Shown here one piece after another: positions 6,906-12,172 of a stretch of DNA of 22,592 nt (positions are counted from its first letter, which is position 1; every line of letters starts with the position of its first letter). The notes below the pieces were generated by a model. It was given only the letters and a program-made list of their open reading frames with translations. It searched no databases and was not told where the DNA came from. Both the position numbers and the translations under genes were made by a program. The stretch is from a virus: the IMG/VR virus record IMGVR_UViG_3300044617_000670, positions 1-22,592 of that record; one strand, 5' to 3'.

Positions 6906-7864
6906 GCTTTCACCGGCTTGATGGTCAGGGTGGATTGACGGATGGTGTAGGCCTCCTTGGCCGGCACCATCTTGGCGGGCTGCGCCTGGTAGTGGCGGGT
7001 CGAGCGGATGATCTGGTACTGGCCGGCGATGCCCATCTCGGCCTTGCCCAGGATCTCCTTGAGCTTCTCCTCATCAGCGTCCAGGTCGGTCTGCAGCTTC
7101 TTGATCTCCTTGCGCTTGGCCAGGATCTTCTCGGCCCGCTCGATGCAGCTGTCATCCAGCACAGCAGGTACCGGGATGATGGGGTAGACGCCTCGGGTGT
7201 CTGGCCATTGCTCGCCCTCTGCCGGCGGGTAGTAGTCCACCAGGCCTGTCGTTTTCCATTCATCCAGCCGGCGCTGGAAGTCGATGGCCACCTCTGCAAT
7301 TTTTTTGACCGTTGCCTGGTGGGGAGCGAACACGAATACGCGCAGCTCGGTGCCCCGGTACAGGGTGCAGACCGCACCCCACTTGGCCTGCACGATGTCC
7401 ATCTGGGCCTGCAGCTGGATGGGGCCGCGCCACAAGGGCGGCACATCATCGGGCGGCATGGCCGTCAGCTTGGCCTCAAGCACCCCGACGCCGTCCAGTG
7501 TGATGCTGTCCTGGCCGATGACGTACACGCCGGCAGCCGGGTCGGTGCTGATGACCTGGCCACGCCCGTCTGCCGTGCCGTCCAGGCTGCAGCACAGGGG
7601 CAGGCTTTCGTGATACCGGGCGACCGGGTGATCGGTGACCATGTCGGTCAGCTCCAGCCGGCGGGCCGCGTCCTCCAGGATCAGCGGCTCCATGATGTTG
7701 CCCCAGGCCATGGCCTCATTGCCGATGTCCCGGCGCTCCTCGCCCTTGAGGGCGCGGATGCTGTATTCCAGCTCATCGTTGGGGGTCTGGTAGCGGCTGA
7801 TGCCCATGATGCCTGGCAGGCGGGATGCCGACAGCATGGTGTCGGGGGTGACTTTATTGACCAT
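6902..7864 (-). CDS. YqaJ-type viral exonuclease (lambda-exo-like, PD-(D/E)XK)
   Basis: Resects double-stranded DNA ends to make the single strands that RecT anneals. The N-terminus LSASRLPGIMGISRYQTPND is typical of YqaJ proteins. The nuclease core shows Glu59 (WGNIMEPLILE), Asp95 (SLDGTADG), Glu130-x-Lys132 (GVLEAKLT) and a Gln-rich helix (PIQLQAQMDI), matching the PD-(D/E)XK layout. At 320 residues with a C-terminal charged helical region (about 235-275) it is near the usual family length. It overlaps the 104-aa gene upstream by 11 bases and the 59-aa gene downstream by 4. It acts in the cytoplasm on phage DNA. Confidence 0.88.
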   Translation of the reverse strand: MVNKVTPDTMLSASRLPGIMGISRYQTPNDELEYSIRALKGEERRDIGNEAMAWGNIMEPLILEDAARRLELTDMVTDHPVARYHESLPLCCSLDGTADGRGQVISTDPAAGVYVIGQDSITLDGVGVLEAKLTAMPPDDVPPLWRGPIQLQAQMDIVQAKWGAVCTLYRGTELRVFVFAPHQATVKKIAEVAIDFQRRLDEWKTTGLVDYYPPAEGEQWPDTRGVYPIIPVPAVLDDSCIERAEKILAKRKEIKKLQTDLDADEEKLKEILGKAEMGIAGQYQIIRSTRHYQAQPAKMVPAKEAYTIRQSTLTIKPVKA

Positions 7865-8168
7865 TGGTTTCTCCTTGGTTGGTCAGCTGATAGACCCGGA
7901 CGACACGGGCGTGCGCCTGGGGATGGGTGGCCTCGGTGAAACCGACGGCCTTGAACTGCTTGGTCTTAAACACCGCGCCCAAGACGGACGGGTGCATCTG
8001 CGCGGGCAGCTCGATGCCGGCGCGGATGTCGTTGATGCTGACGGTGCCCTGCTTGCGGCAGACCTCGGCGGCCAGCAGCCGGCAGCGGGCCAGGAATACG
8101 GCGTCCCTAGCCTGGAACAGGTTGAGCTGGGCGTCACGGATTGCCGCACCGATGTCTTGCGGCTGCAT
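7854..8168 (-). CDS. Conserved phage protein of unknown function (104 aa)
   Basis: I place the start at the ATG whose product begins MQPQDIGAAIRDAQ, immediately overlapping the previous gene's stop; a longer frame exists upstream but would run into that gene. The central part (KQGTVSINDIRAGIELPAQM) and SVLGAVFKTKQFKAVG look like a small winged-helix fold with a GxVFK-type wing. This pattern is seen in small phage proteins of the recombination or early region. A DNA-binding or DNA-end-related role is therefore possible, though I do not recognise a named family. It sits between the membrane protein and the exonuclease. Confidence 0.6.
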   Translation of the reverse strand: MQPQDIGAAIRDAQLNLFQARDAVFLARCRLLAAEVCRKQGTVSINDIRAGIELPAQMHPSVLGAVFKTKQFKAVGFTEATHPQAHARVVRVYQLTNQGETNGQ

Positions 8169-8383
8169 CACTTGGTCACCCAGATGATGGCCAGGGCCAC
8201 TGCAGCGATGACGTACAAGCAACGCAGGAACAGCCACTCGGTCTGCTCGCCTACCGATCGCTTGTCACCCAGCAGCGCCGACTGCAGGCGCTCCTCGGTG
8301 GCGCTCAGGTTCACGCGCCTGGGGGGCTGGTAGTTGGAGCCGATCATCACTTTGCCGGTGTTGTAGGGGATCTTCTTTTCCAT
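8168..8383 (-). CDS. Small protein with C-terminal membrane anchor (71 aa)
   Basis: The ATG lies behind a clear ribosome site (GGAG in GAAGGAGAAAACC, read leftward). The first 45 residues are polar (KVMIGSNYQPPRRVNLSATE, then ERLQSALLGD), and the last 20 form one hydrophobic helix (LFLRCLYVIAAVALAIIWV). The phrase K-V-x-I-G-x-x-Y-x-P-P-x-R is one I have seen in short phage proteins of early regions, but no function is known to me. It lies between the serine recombinase and the 104-aa gene, so a membrane-anchored early function such as host takeover or exclusion is possible. Confidence 0.6.
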   Translation of the reverse strand: MEKKIPYNTGKVMIGSNYQPPRRVNLSATEERLQSALLGDKRSVGEQTEWLFLRCLYVIAAVALAIIWVTK

Positions 8384-8394
8384 GGTTTTCTCCT

Positions 8395-9063
8395 TCAGTT
8401 GCCGATGCGTTTGAGCAGGTTGGACACCTGGCTCGGGTTCCAGTTGATGTTGCCGCGAGGGGTTTCGATGCCGCGAGCGGTCAGAGCTGCAGCGATGTCG
8501 CGCAGGGTGCAGGCACCCGACTTGCGGACGATGTCCTGCACCAGGGGGCCAACGCGCTCGGCGTACCGGTCGGCCTTGGCCTGGATCTTGGCGATGCCCA
8601 AGGCGCTGCCGACCTCGGGAGTAGGGCAGCCCAGCTGGCGGCCCTGCGCCTTGACCTGGGCCAGGGCGGCCTTGGTGCGCTCGGAGATCTTGCGGGCCTC
8701 CCATTCAGCAAAGACGGCCATCATCTGCAGGAAGGTGCGGTCAGCCTCGGGCATATCGGCGCAGACAAAGGGGACAGAGCTTTCCAGCAGGCCGCTGATG
8801 AAGTGGACGTTACGGGCCAGGCGGTCGAGCTTGGCGATCACCAGGGTGGCCTTTGTACGCTTGGCCAGGCTCAGGGCGTGAGCCAGCTGCTCGCGGTCAT
8901 TCTTGCGGCCAGACTCCACCTCGGTGAACTCGGCCACCAGCTCGGCCTGGCCGATGTGGCGGGCAACGGCCTCGCGCTGGGCATCCAGGCCCAGGCCGCT
9001 CTGGCCCTGCTTGTCGGTCGAAACTCGGTAGTACGCGACGAACTTGCCGGTGTGCGGGGTCAT
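8395..9063 (-). CDS. Small serine recombinase / resolvase
   Basis: Cuts and rejoins DNA through a serine-phosphate intermediate. The start is taken at the ATG giving MTPHTGKFVAYYRVSTDKQ; a longer upstream frame would overlap the preceding gene. The catalytic domain shows Ser15 in YYRVSTDKQ, Arg13, the AKLDRLARN motif (about residues 77-85, with the conserved arginines) and the long E-helix AEWEARKISERTKAAL (about 119-134). The C-terminus (about 175-222, TLRDIAAALTARGI, WNPSQVSNLLKRIG) is a helix-turn-helix. At 222 residues it has the size of resolvases and invertases, not of large serine integrases. It lies in the recombination operon. Whether it resolves multimers, inverts a segment or integrates is not shown; no inverted crossover sites were seen. 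Confidence 0.9.
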   Translation of the reverse strand: MTPHTGKFVAYYRVSTDKQGQSGLGLDAQREAVARHIGQAELVAEFTEVESGRKNDREQLAHALSLAKRTKATLVIAKLDRLARNVHFISGLLESSVPFVCADMPEADRTFLQMMAVFAEWEARKISERTKAALAQVKAQGRQLGCPTPEVGSALGIAKIQAKADRYAERVGPLVQDIVRKSGACTLRDIAAALTARGIETPRGNINWNPSQVSNLLKRIGN

Positions 9064-9065
9064 AA

Positions 9066-9326
9066 TCAGGCTCCCAAGCTGTAGCCGAACATGAAGGCAG
9101 GCAGGGACTGCGTGCGAATCAGGCTGCGGCGGGTGCTGGGGTGGAGGTAGGCAACGTCCATCCACTTGTTGTGCGCCTCAATTGCAACGTCATGCTCCAG
9201 CAGGGCTGCTTGCGTGAGCTTGTCATTGCCGCCAAAGGTGGTGGCGTACAGCGCGTGGCGGGTCAGTGCGAGCTTGGCAGCGTGGCGAGCTGCCTCTGCA
9301 CGGGCGATGGCTTCTTGCTTGGTCAT
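9066..9326 (-). CDS. First gene of the recombination operon, unknown (86 aa)
   Basis: A gene with a good ribosome site (AGGAG, about 8 bases before the ATG in the leftward direction), read from the promoter at 9383-9410. The product is helical and Ala/His-rich (EAIARAEAARHAAKLALTRH) with no membrane segment or motif I recognise. It ends two bases before the serine recombinase start, so the two are co-transcribed and probably co-translated. As the promoter-proximal gene it would be the most highly expressed member of the operon. A role with the recombinase or as a small regulator is speculation. Confidence 0.6.
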   Translation of the reverse strand: MTKQEAIARAEAARHAAKLALTRHALYATTFGGNDKLTQAALLEHDVAIEAHNKWMDVAYLHPSTRRSLIRTQSLPAFMFGYSLGA

Positions 9327-9353
9327 GTCTGAACTCCTGTATCTCGGTGGTTC

Positions 9354-9374
9354 ACGATGTCACCGCGACATCGT
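9354..9374. promoter_or_regulatory. Candidate operator: perfect 8-bp inverted repeat
   Basis: The sequence ACGATGTC-accgc-GACATCGT is a perfect inverted repeat with 8-bp arms and a 5-bp centre. It begins just after the expected start of transcription of the leftward operon (about nine bases beyond the -10). This is where a repressor site would act. The ribbon-helix-helix protein encoded just to the right is an obvious candidate ligand, but this is inference. A short RNA hairpin at the 5' end of the leftward transcript is the alternative reading. Confidence 0.6.
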
Positions 9375-9382
9375 TGAAGCGA

Positions 9383-9410
9383 ATCATAGCAGAACCCGGC
9401 AGGGTGTCCA
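9383..9410 (-). promoter_or_regulatory. Sigma-70 promoter for the leftward recombination operon
   Basis: Read leftward: -35 box TGGACA (9405-9410, five of six consensus bases), 16-bp spacer, then an extended -10 TGC-TATGAT (hexamer 9383-9388, five of six) with the upstream TG. It lies about 57 bases before the ATG at 9326 and drives the minus-strand operon. The inverted repeat at 9354-9374 sits just downstream, so it is likely repressible. No equally good rightward promoter was found in the same intergenic region. Confidence 0.65.
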
Positions 9411-9516
9411 CAACCCAATCGGGCAACTATTTTCTAGGTGGTTACCCTAATGCTTGATCAGGGGCCTCGGCAGGCAGGAGTATGATCCGCGCCGTCACCG
9501 TGAATACAGGAGTGCC

Positions 9517-9708
9517 ATGAAACCCTCACCCAACAAGCCGCTGGTGGTTAGGCTGCGGCCCGACACTCGCGCCCTGCTTGACCGTGCAGCGGAAGACCAG
9601 CGCCGCAGCCTGGCCAGCATCGTGGATGAGGCTGTGCGGCAGCAGCTGCGTGACCGCTACGCCGATGTGAGCCAGCGCCTGGATCGCCTGCTGCAGGGGG
9701 CAAGATGA
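9517..9708 (+). CDS. Ribbon-helix-helix DNA-binding protein (63 aa)
   Basis: Small transcription regulator of the Arc/MetJ fold. The start is the ATG with GGAG in front (CAGGAGTGCC); a longer frame without a good site is ignored. The product shows the RHH pattern: a basic beta strand (KPLVVRLRP, about residues 7-15), helix A (DTRALLDRAAEDQRR) and helix B (SLASIVDEAVRQQLRDRY). The C-terminal coil is QRLDRLLQG. It stands at the divergent junction next to the inverted repeat at 9354-9374, the usual place for an autoregulator and a switch of the opposite operon. The next gene starts inside its stop codon (ATGA). Confidence 0.75.
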   Translation: MKPSPNKPLVVRLRPDTRALLDRAAEDQRRSLASIVDEAVRQQLRDRYADVSQRLDRLLQGAR

Positions 9709-9875
9709 CGCAGCAGGAGGCCATCAAGGTTCTGGACATGGCCCGCGAGGGCCAGCACCTGCCTGTCGAGGTGATCCAGCTGGCGCTGTCGGTCACCGAC
9801 CAACAGCCCCGGCCTGACCAGGCCGAGCGCTATGAGCAGTTCCTAGAGGCGCTGCGAAAGGCTGGCCTGCTGTGA
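9705..9875 (+). CDS. Small helical protein (56 aa)
   Basis: ATGA overlap with the ribbon-helix-helix gene upstream, and its stop overlaps the ATG of rusA (TGATG). The product is short and helical (EAIKVLDMAREGQHLP then a Gln/Pro hinge and ERYEQFLEALRKAGL) without any motif I recognise. It overlaps its neighbours so tightly that it is likely a real gene and a translation link between regulator and resolvase. Function unknown. Confidence 0.55.
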   Translation: MTQQEAIKVLDMAREGQHLPVEVIQLALSVTDQQPRPDQAERYEQFLEALRKAGLL

Positions 9876-10288
9876 TGCAGCTGCAGTTCATTGTGCCTGG
9901 CGAGCCGCAGGGCAAGGGCCGGCCACGCTTTGGCAACGGGCGCACCTACACGCCGGCCAAGACCGTGGCCTACGAGCAGCTGATCGCCCGCACCGCCGCC
10001 GAGGCCATGCGGCACCTGCCCTATGAGCTGACCGCCCTGCCCTGCTACGTCCGGGTGGATGTCTACAAGGGCGTGCCCAAGAGCTGGACGCAGGCCAAGC
10101 GAGCGCGTGCCCTGGACGGCCAGGAGATCCCCGGCAAGCCCGACCTGGACAACGTGGCCAAGGCGGTGCTGGACGCCCTGAACGCGGTGGTCTACGCCGA
10201 CGATGTGCAAGTGACCAGGCTGCTGGTGACCAAGCAATACAGCCTAGAGCCGCGCCTGGTGGTCAACGTGAAGGAAGACATTGAATGA
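9875..10288 (+). CDS. rusA: RusA-type Holliday junction resolvase
   Basis: Cuts four-way DNA junctions left by recombination and replication. The product begins QLQFIVPGEPQGKGRPRF, the usual RusA N-terminus. It has the acidic active-site region KPDLDNVAKAVLDALN with Asp90, Asp92 and Lys96, then YADDVQV with Asp110; these match the residues (D70, D72, K76, D91) of Escherichia coli RusA. Length 137 residues is normal. The ATG at 9875 overlaps the previous stop; a GTG three bases earlier is possible. It complements the RecT/exonuclease genes on the other strand. The next gene starts inside its last codons. Confidence 0.92.
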   Translation: MQLQFIVPGEPQGKGRPRFGNGRTYTPAKTVAYEQLIARTAAEAMRHLPYELTALPCYVRVDVYKGVPKSWTQAKRARALDGQEIPGKPDLDNVAKAVLDALNAVVYADDVQVTRLLVTKQYSLEPRLVVNVKEDIE

Positions 10289-10413
10289 ACGAACCAACCT
10301 TCTGGGAGAAGCTGCTCGCCTTCGTGATCACGGTGGCCGCCACGGGCGCGGCCATCTGGCTGGGCACGCACGCCATCAATGCCGGGTTCTCGCTGCTTGG
10401 GGGCTGCCGATGA
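10285..10413 (+). CDS. Very small membrane protein (42 aa)
   Basis: Starts ATGA inside the rusA stop and stops inside the next start (ATGA at 10410-10413). The product MNEPTFWEKLLAFV and onwards has one hydrophobic helix (about residues 10-33) with an acidic N-terminus, so it should insert in the inner membrane. I recognise no family. Overlap with neighbours on both sides supports expression. Possible early host-interaction peptide; function unknown. Confidence 0.5.
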   Translation: MNEPTFWEKLLAFVITVAATGAAIWLGTHAINAGFSLLGGCR

Positions 10414-10619
10414 CCCGCGACGACATCATCCGCATGGCGCGGAAGGCGGGGATAGCACAGTACGGGCTTGGGTGGACTTGCTGGGAGGGGCAGCTTGAAC
10501 GCTTCGCCGCCCTTGTCGCCGCAGCCGAGCGCGAGGCGTGTGCGCGGGTGTGTGAAGCAGATAAGCTGCTGTGGGGGCAGCGTTATGCCGCCCTCATCCG
10601 CGCAAGGGGGCAGCAATGA
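10410..10619 (+). CDS. Conserved small phage protein (69 aa)
   Basis: The start is the ATG giving MTRDDIIRMARKAG; a longer frame runs back over the previous gene and is not used. The phrase LERFAALVAAAEREACARVCE is one that occurs in many short phage proteins in replication or early regions, usually followed by RYAALIRARG as here. Its function is not known. It is soluble and helical with two cysteines in the conserved phrase (ACARVC), and is joined to the next gene by an ATGA overlap at 10616-10619. Confidence 0.65.
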   Translation: MTRDDIIRMARKAGIAQYGLGWTCWEGQLERFAALVAAAEREACARVCEADKLLWGQRYAALIRARGQQ

Positions 10620-10720
10620 TCTGGGCCTGCGCTCTTGCATTGGGGCTGGCCCTGTCGCTGCCGCTGCTGCTGGTGGCCATCGCCATCGTGGCCCTGCTCC
10701 AGGACAAAGACGATGCGTAA
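10616..10720 (+). CDS. 34-aa single-pass membrane peptide
   Basis: Begins ATGA in the preceding stop and ends eight bases inside the next gene. Almost the whole product is one hydrophobic helix (MIWACALALGLALSLPLLLV) with a short acidic tail (QDKDDA). It is too small for a catalytic role. Position within a chain of overlapping genes supports translation, but a leader role for the next gene is equally possible. Confidence 0.45.
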   Translation: MIWACALALGLALSLPLLLVAIAIVALLQDKDDA

Positions 10721-11174
10721 GCGCAGCAAGTACCGCCCCAAGGGCGTGATCCAGGACACCGTCAGCCATGTGCTGGGCGGCTTTCGCCTGGTGCAGCACA
10801 CGCCGCACGCCGTGACCCTGAAGATCAAGAACCACCAGGCCATGGCCAGCATGGTGGCCGGCACCGGCAGCCGGGATGACATCGACATCCTGATCGCGGC
10901 CATGAATGTGACCGAGGCCCTGGCCATTGCTGCCGAGCTGGGCCATGAGTACCGCTCCGAGATCACCGCCGCCCAGGACGCCATCCTGGCCATGGCCAAG
11001 CGGGGCCTGGAGCGCAGCCGCTTCCTGTTCACCGGGCCCGAGCTGACGGCCATGAACCTGGGCATGGAGATCCATGACGCGCAGCTGGACGCCTGCACGG
11101 TGCACCAGCTGGAGCGTGCGCTGGACTTCGTGGCCAGGGAGCTGTTGGCCAAGCGAGCGAGGGCCATCGTATGA
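10713..11174 (+). CDS. Conserved phage protein of unknown function (153 aa)
   Basis: The start chosen is the ATG of MRKRSKYRPKGV; the longer frame would erase the preceding gene. The basic N-terminus is followed by LKIKNHQAMASMV, a DDIDILIAAMNVTEAL segment and FLFTGPELTAMNLGMEIHDAQL, then TVHQLERALDFV. I have seen this arrangement in hypothetical proteins of phages of Gram-negative bacteria, always as a helical soluble protein of about 150 residues with unknown function. It is coupled to the Zn-ribbon-like gene downstream by ATGA. Confidence 0.65.
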   Translation: MRKRSKYRPKGVIQDTVSHVLGGFRLVQHTPHAVTLKIKNHQAMASMVAGTGSRDDIDILIAAMNVTEALAIAAELGHEYRSEITAAQDAILAMAKRGLERSRFLFTGPELTAMNLGMEIHDAQLDACTVHQLERALDFVARELLAKRARAIV

Positions 11175-11308
11175 ATGAAGATCAGAACGGGTATTGGTGC
11201 GTCATCTGCGGAAGGTTCCTGCCTGCCGACGATGACGGCGTCATCGTGCATGACGACATCGAACACCCTTCGGAGATGGCGTTCGACGATGAGGACAAGC
11301 CGCAATGA
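11171..11308 (+). CDS. Small Zn-ribbon-like acidic protein (45 aa)
   Basis: ATGA overlaps on both sides. The product begins MNEDQNGYWCVICGRFLP: the C-x-x-C pair (WCVICG), a DDDGVIVHDDIEHP segment with two His residues, and an acidic tail (FDDEDKPQ). The Cys pair plus the two histidines could bind one zinc ion. This short protein type is recurrent in phage early regions, where it is otherwise uncharacterised. Its acidity suggests a protein partner, perhaps the sigma-like protein next door, but this is inference. Confidence 0.6.
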   Translation: MNEDQNGYWCVICGRFLPADDDGVIVHDDIEHPSEMAFDDEDKPQ

Positions 11309-11736
11309 CCAACATGAGCAGAGGCAGGGGCACGCCCTGGTACGGCAAGCTGATGACCGAAAGCCTGCCCAGCGAGGTCAAGCACATCTGGTACAGCCGG
11401 GACGAGGAGCTGCCAGAGCTTCCACGGCACCGTTGGTCATGGGAGCTGCAGACGGACATGGGGCTGGTGGAGGCCAAGGATCTGCTGTTCAAGATCCTGG
11501 CCGATGCGCCGCTGACTGACCGGGAGATGCTGGCTGTCAGACTGATCGCGCATGAGGAAGCCACCCTGAAGGAGGCCGGCGAGCAGCTCGATTGCACGGT
11601 CGAGCGGGCCAGGCAGATCTACATGAAGGCCATGCGGAAGTTGCGCCAGCACCAGGCCAAGATCACCGGCGTGAAGGTGTGGGAAGTCGATTGCGAAGTC
11701 ACGACATGGCGTTCTTGGCGCAGGTGGTGCAGATGA
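11305..11736 (+). CDS. Sigma-70 region-4-like regulatory protein (143 aa)
   Basis: Residues about 70-115 (LTDREMLAVRLIAHEEATLK, then AGEQLDCTVERARQIYMKAM and RKLRQH) match the region-4 helix-turn-helix of sigma-70 factors, including the RxRQI..KA(M/L)RKLR end of the recognition helix. The N-terminal 69 residues (WSWELQTDMGLVEAKDLLF) show no region-2 or region-3 motif, so it cannot act as a full sigma factor. It probably recognises a -35-type element or modifies host polymerase, as phage sigma-like activators do. The last 20 residues are Trp/Arg-rich (TTWRSWRRWCR). It lies in the early region before the origin gene; target promoters are unknown. Confidence 0.7.
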   Translation: MTNMSRGRGTPWYGKLMTESLPSEVKHIWYSRDEELPELPRHRWSWELQTDMGLVEAKDLLFKILADAPLTDREMLAVRLIAHEEATLKEAGEQLDCTVERARQIYMKAMRKLRQHQAKITGVKVWEVDCEVTTWRSWRRWCR

Positions 11737-11945
11737 GCCTCTCCGATCACCAGGTTTTCATGCTCAAGCACTTCGCCATGGGCTGGCGGTTCAAGCTGAC
11801 CAACAACGTACCCGGCAGCTGGAACACCTACTGGTCGCTGCGCCGCCGTGGCCTGGTGAGCGCCGGCAGCATCGTGACCGACCTGGGCCGCAAGGTGCTG
11901 GCCAAGGAGCTGCAGCTGCAGGCCAAGCGGGAGGCCAAGCCATGA
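11733..11945 (+). CDS. Small winged-helix-like protein (70 aa)
   Basis: The start is the ATG overlapping the sigma-like gene's stop (ATGA). The product MSLSDHQVFMLKHFAMGWRF continues with NVPGSWNTYWSLRRRGLVS and IVTDLGRKVL. The pattern of a helix, a turn with a W-x-x-Y-W-x-L-x-x-R-G-L recognition helix and a wing ending in LGRKVL fits a small winged-helix fold, so DNA binding is likely. Such small proteins are common in phage early regions. No target is known. It is coupled to the next gene by ATGA. Confidence 0.6.
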   Translation: MSLSDHQVFMLKHFAMGWRFKLTNNVPGSWNTYWSLRRRGLVSAGSIVTDLGRKVLAKELQLQAKREAKP

Positions 11946-12172
11946 AGCGCCCATGGAAGCCCTGGTACCCCAAACACAGCGGCCCCCTGCCCGATCGCTG
12001 GGTGATGGAGCGCGGGGCTGCCAGGGAGCTGCTGACCACCTGGGAGCTGACCAAGGACAAGGCCCTGGTGGACAAGCACCTGGCCCGCATGGACAAGCTG
12101 TACGGCAAGGGTGCCGAGGAGCGCATCCGGGCCTACATGAGAGAGATCCGCAGGAATGAGCGCCTTGCCTGA
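11942..12172 (+). CDS. Basic small protein of unknown function (76 aa)
   Basis: Begins ATGA at the previous stop and overlaps the replication gene by 17 bases. The product is basic and Trp/Pro-rich at the N-terminus (MKRPWKPWYPKHSGPLPDRW) with helical remainder (EERIRAYMREIRRNERLA). I recognise no family. Possibly a nucleic-acid binding protein of the early region by charge, but no motif supports that. Confidence 0.55.
   Translation: MKRPWKPWYPKHSGPLPDRWVMERGAARELLTTWELTKDKALVDKHLARMDKLYGKGAEERIRAYMREIRRNERLA

Noticed and set aside
6935-7939. Long plus-strand frame (334 codons) over the exonuclease gene
   Set aside because: Mirror of the minus-strand YqaJ-type gene, with no recognisable product and no ribosome site; the minus-strand frame has full catalytic motifs.
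9454-9708. Longer version of the RHH gene starting at 9454
   Set aside because: The extra 21 residues are Arg-rich without RHH pattern, and the internal ATG at 9517 has a clear GGAG site; the longer frame would also run through the regulatory region.
10581-11305. Minus-strand frame of 240 codons over the small early genes
   Set aside because: The plus strand has a continuous chain of genes with ATGA overlaps here; the minus-strand product is Ser/Ala/Arg-rich shadow sequence.
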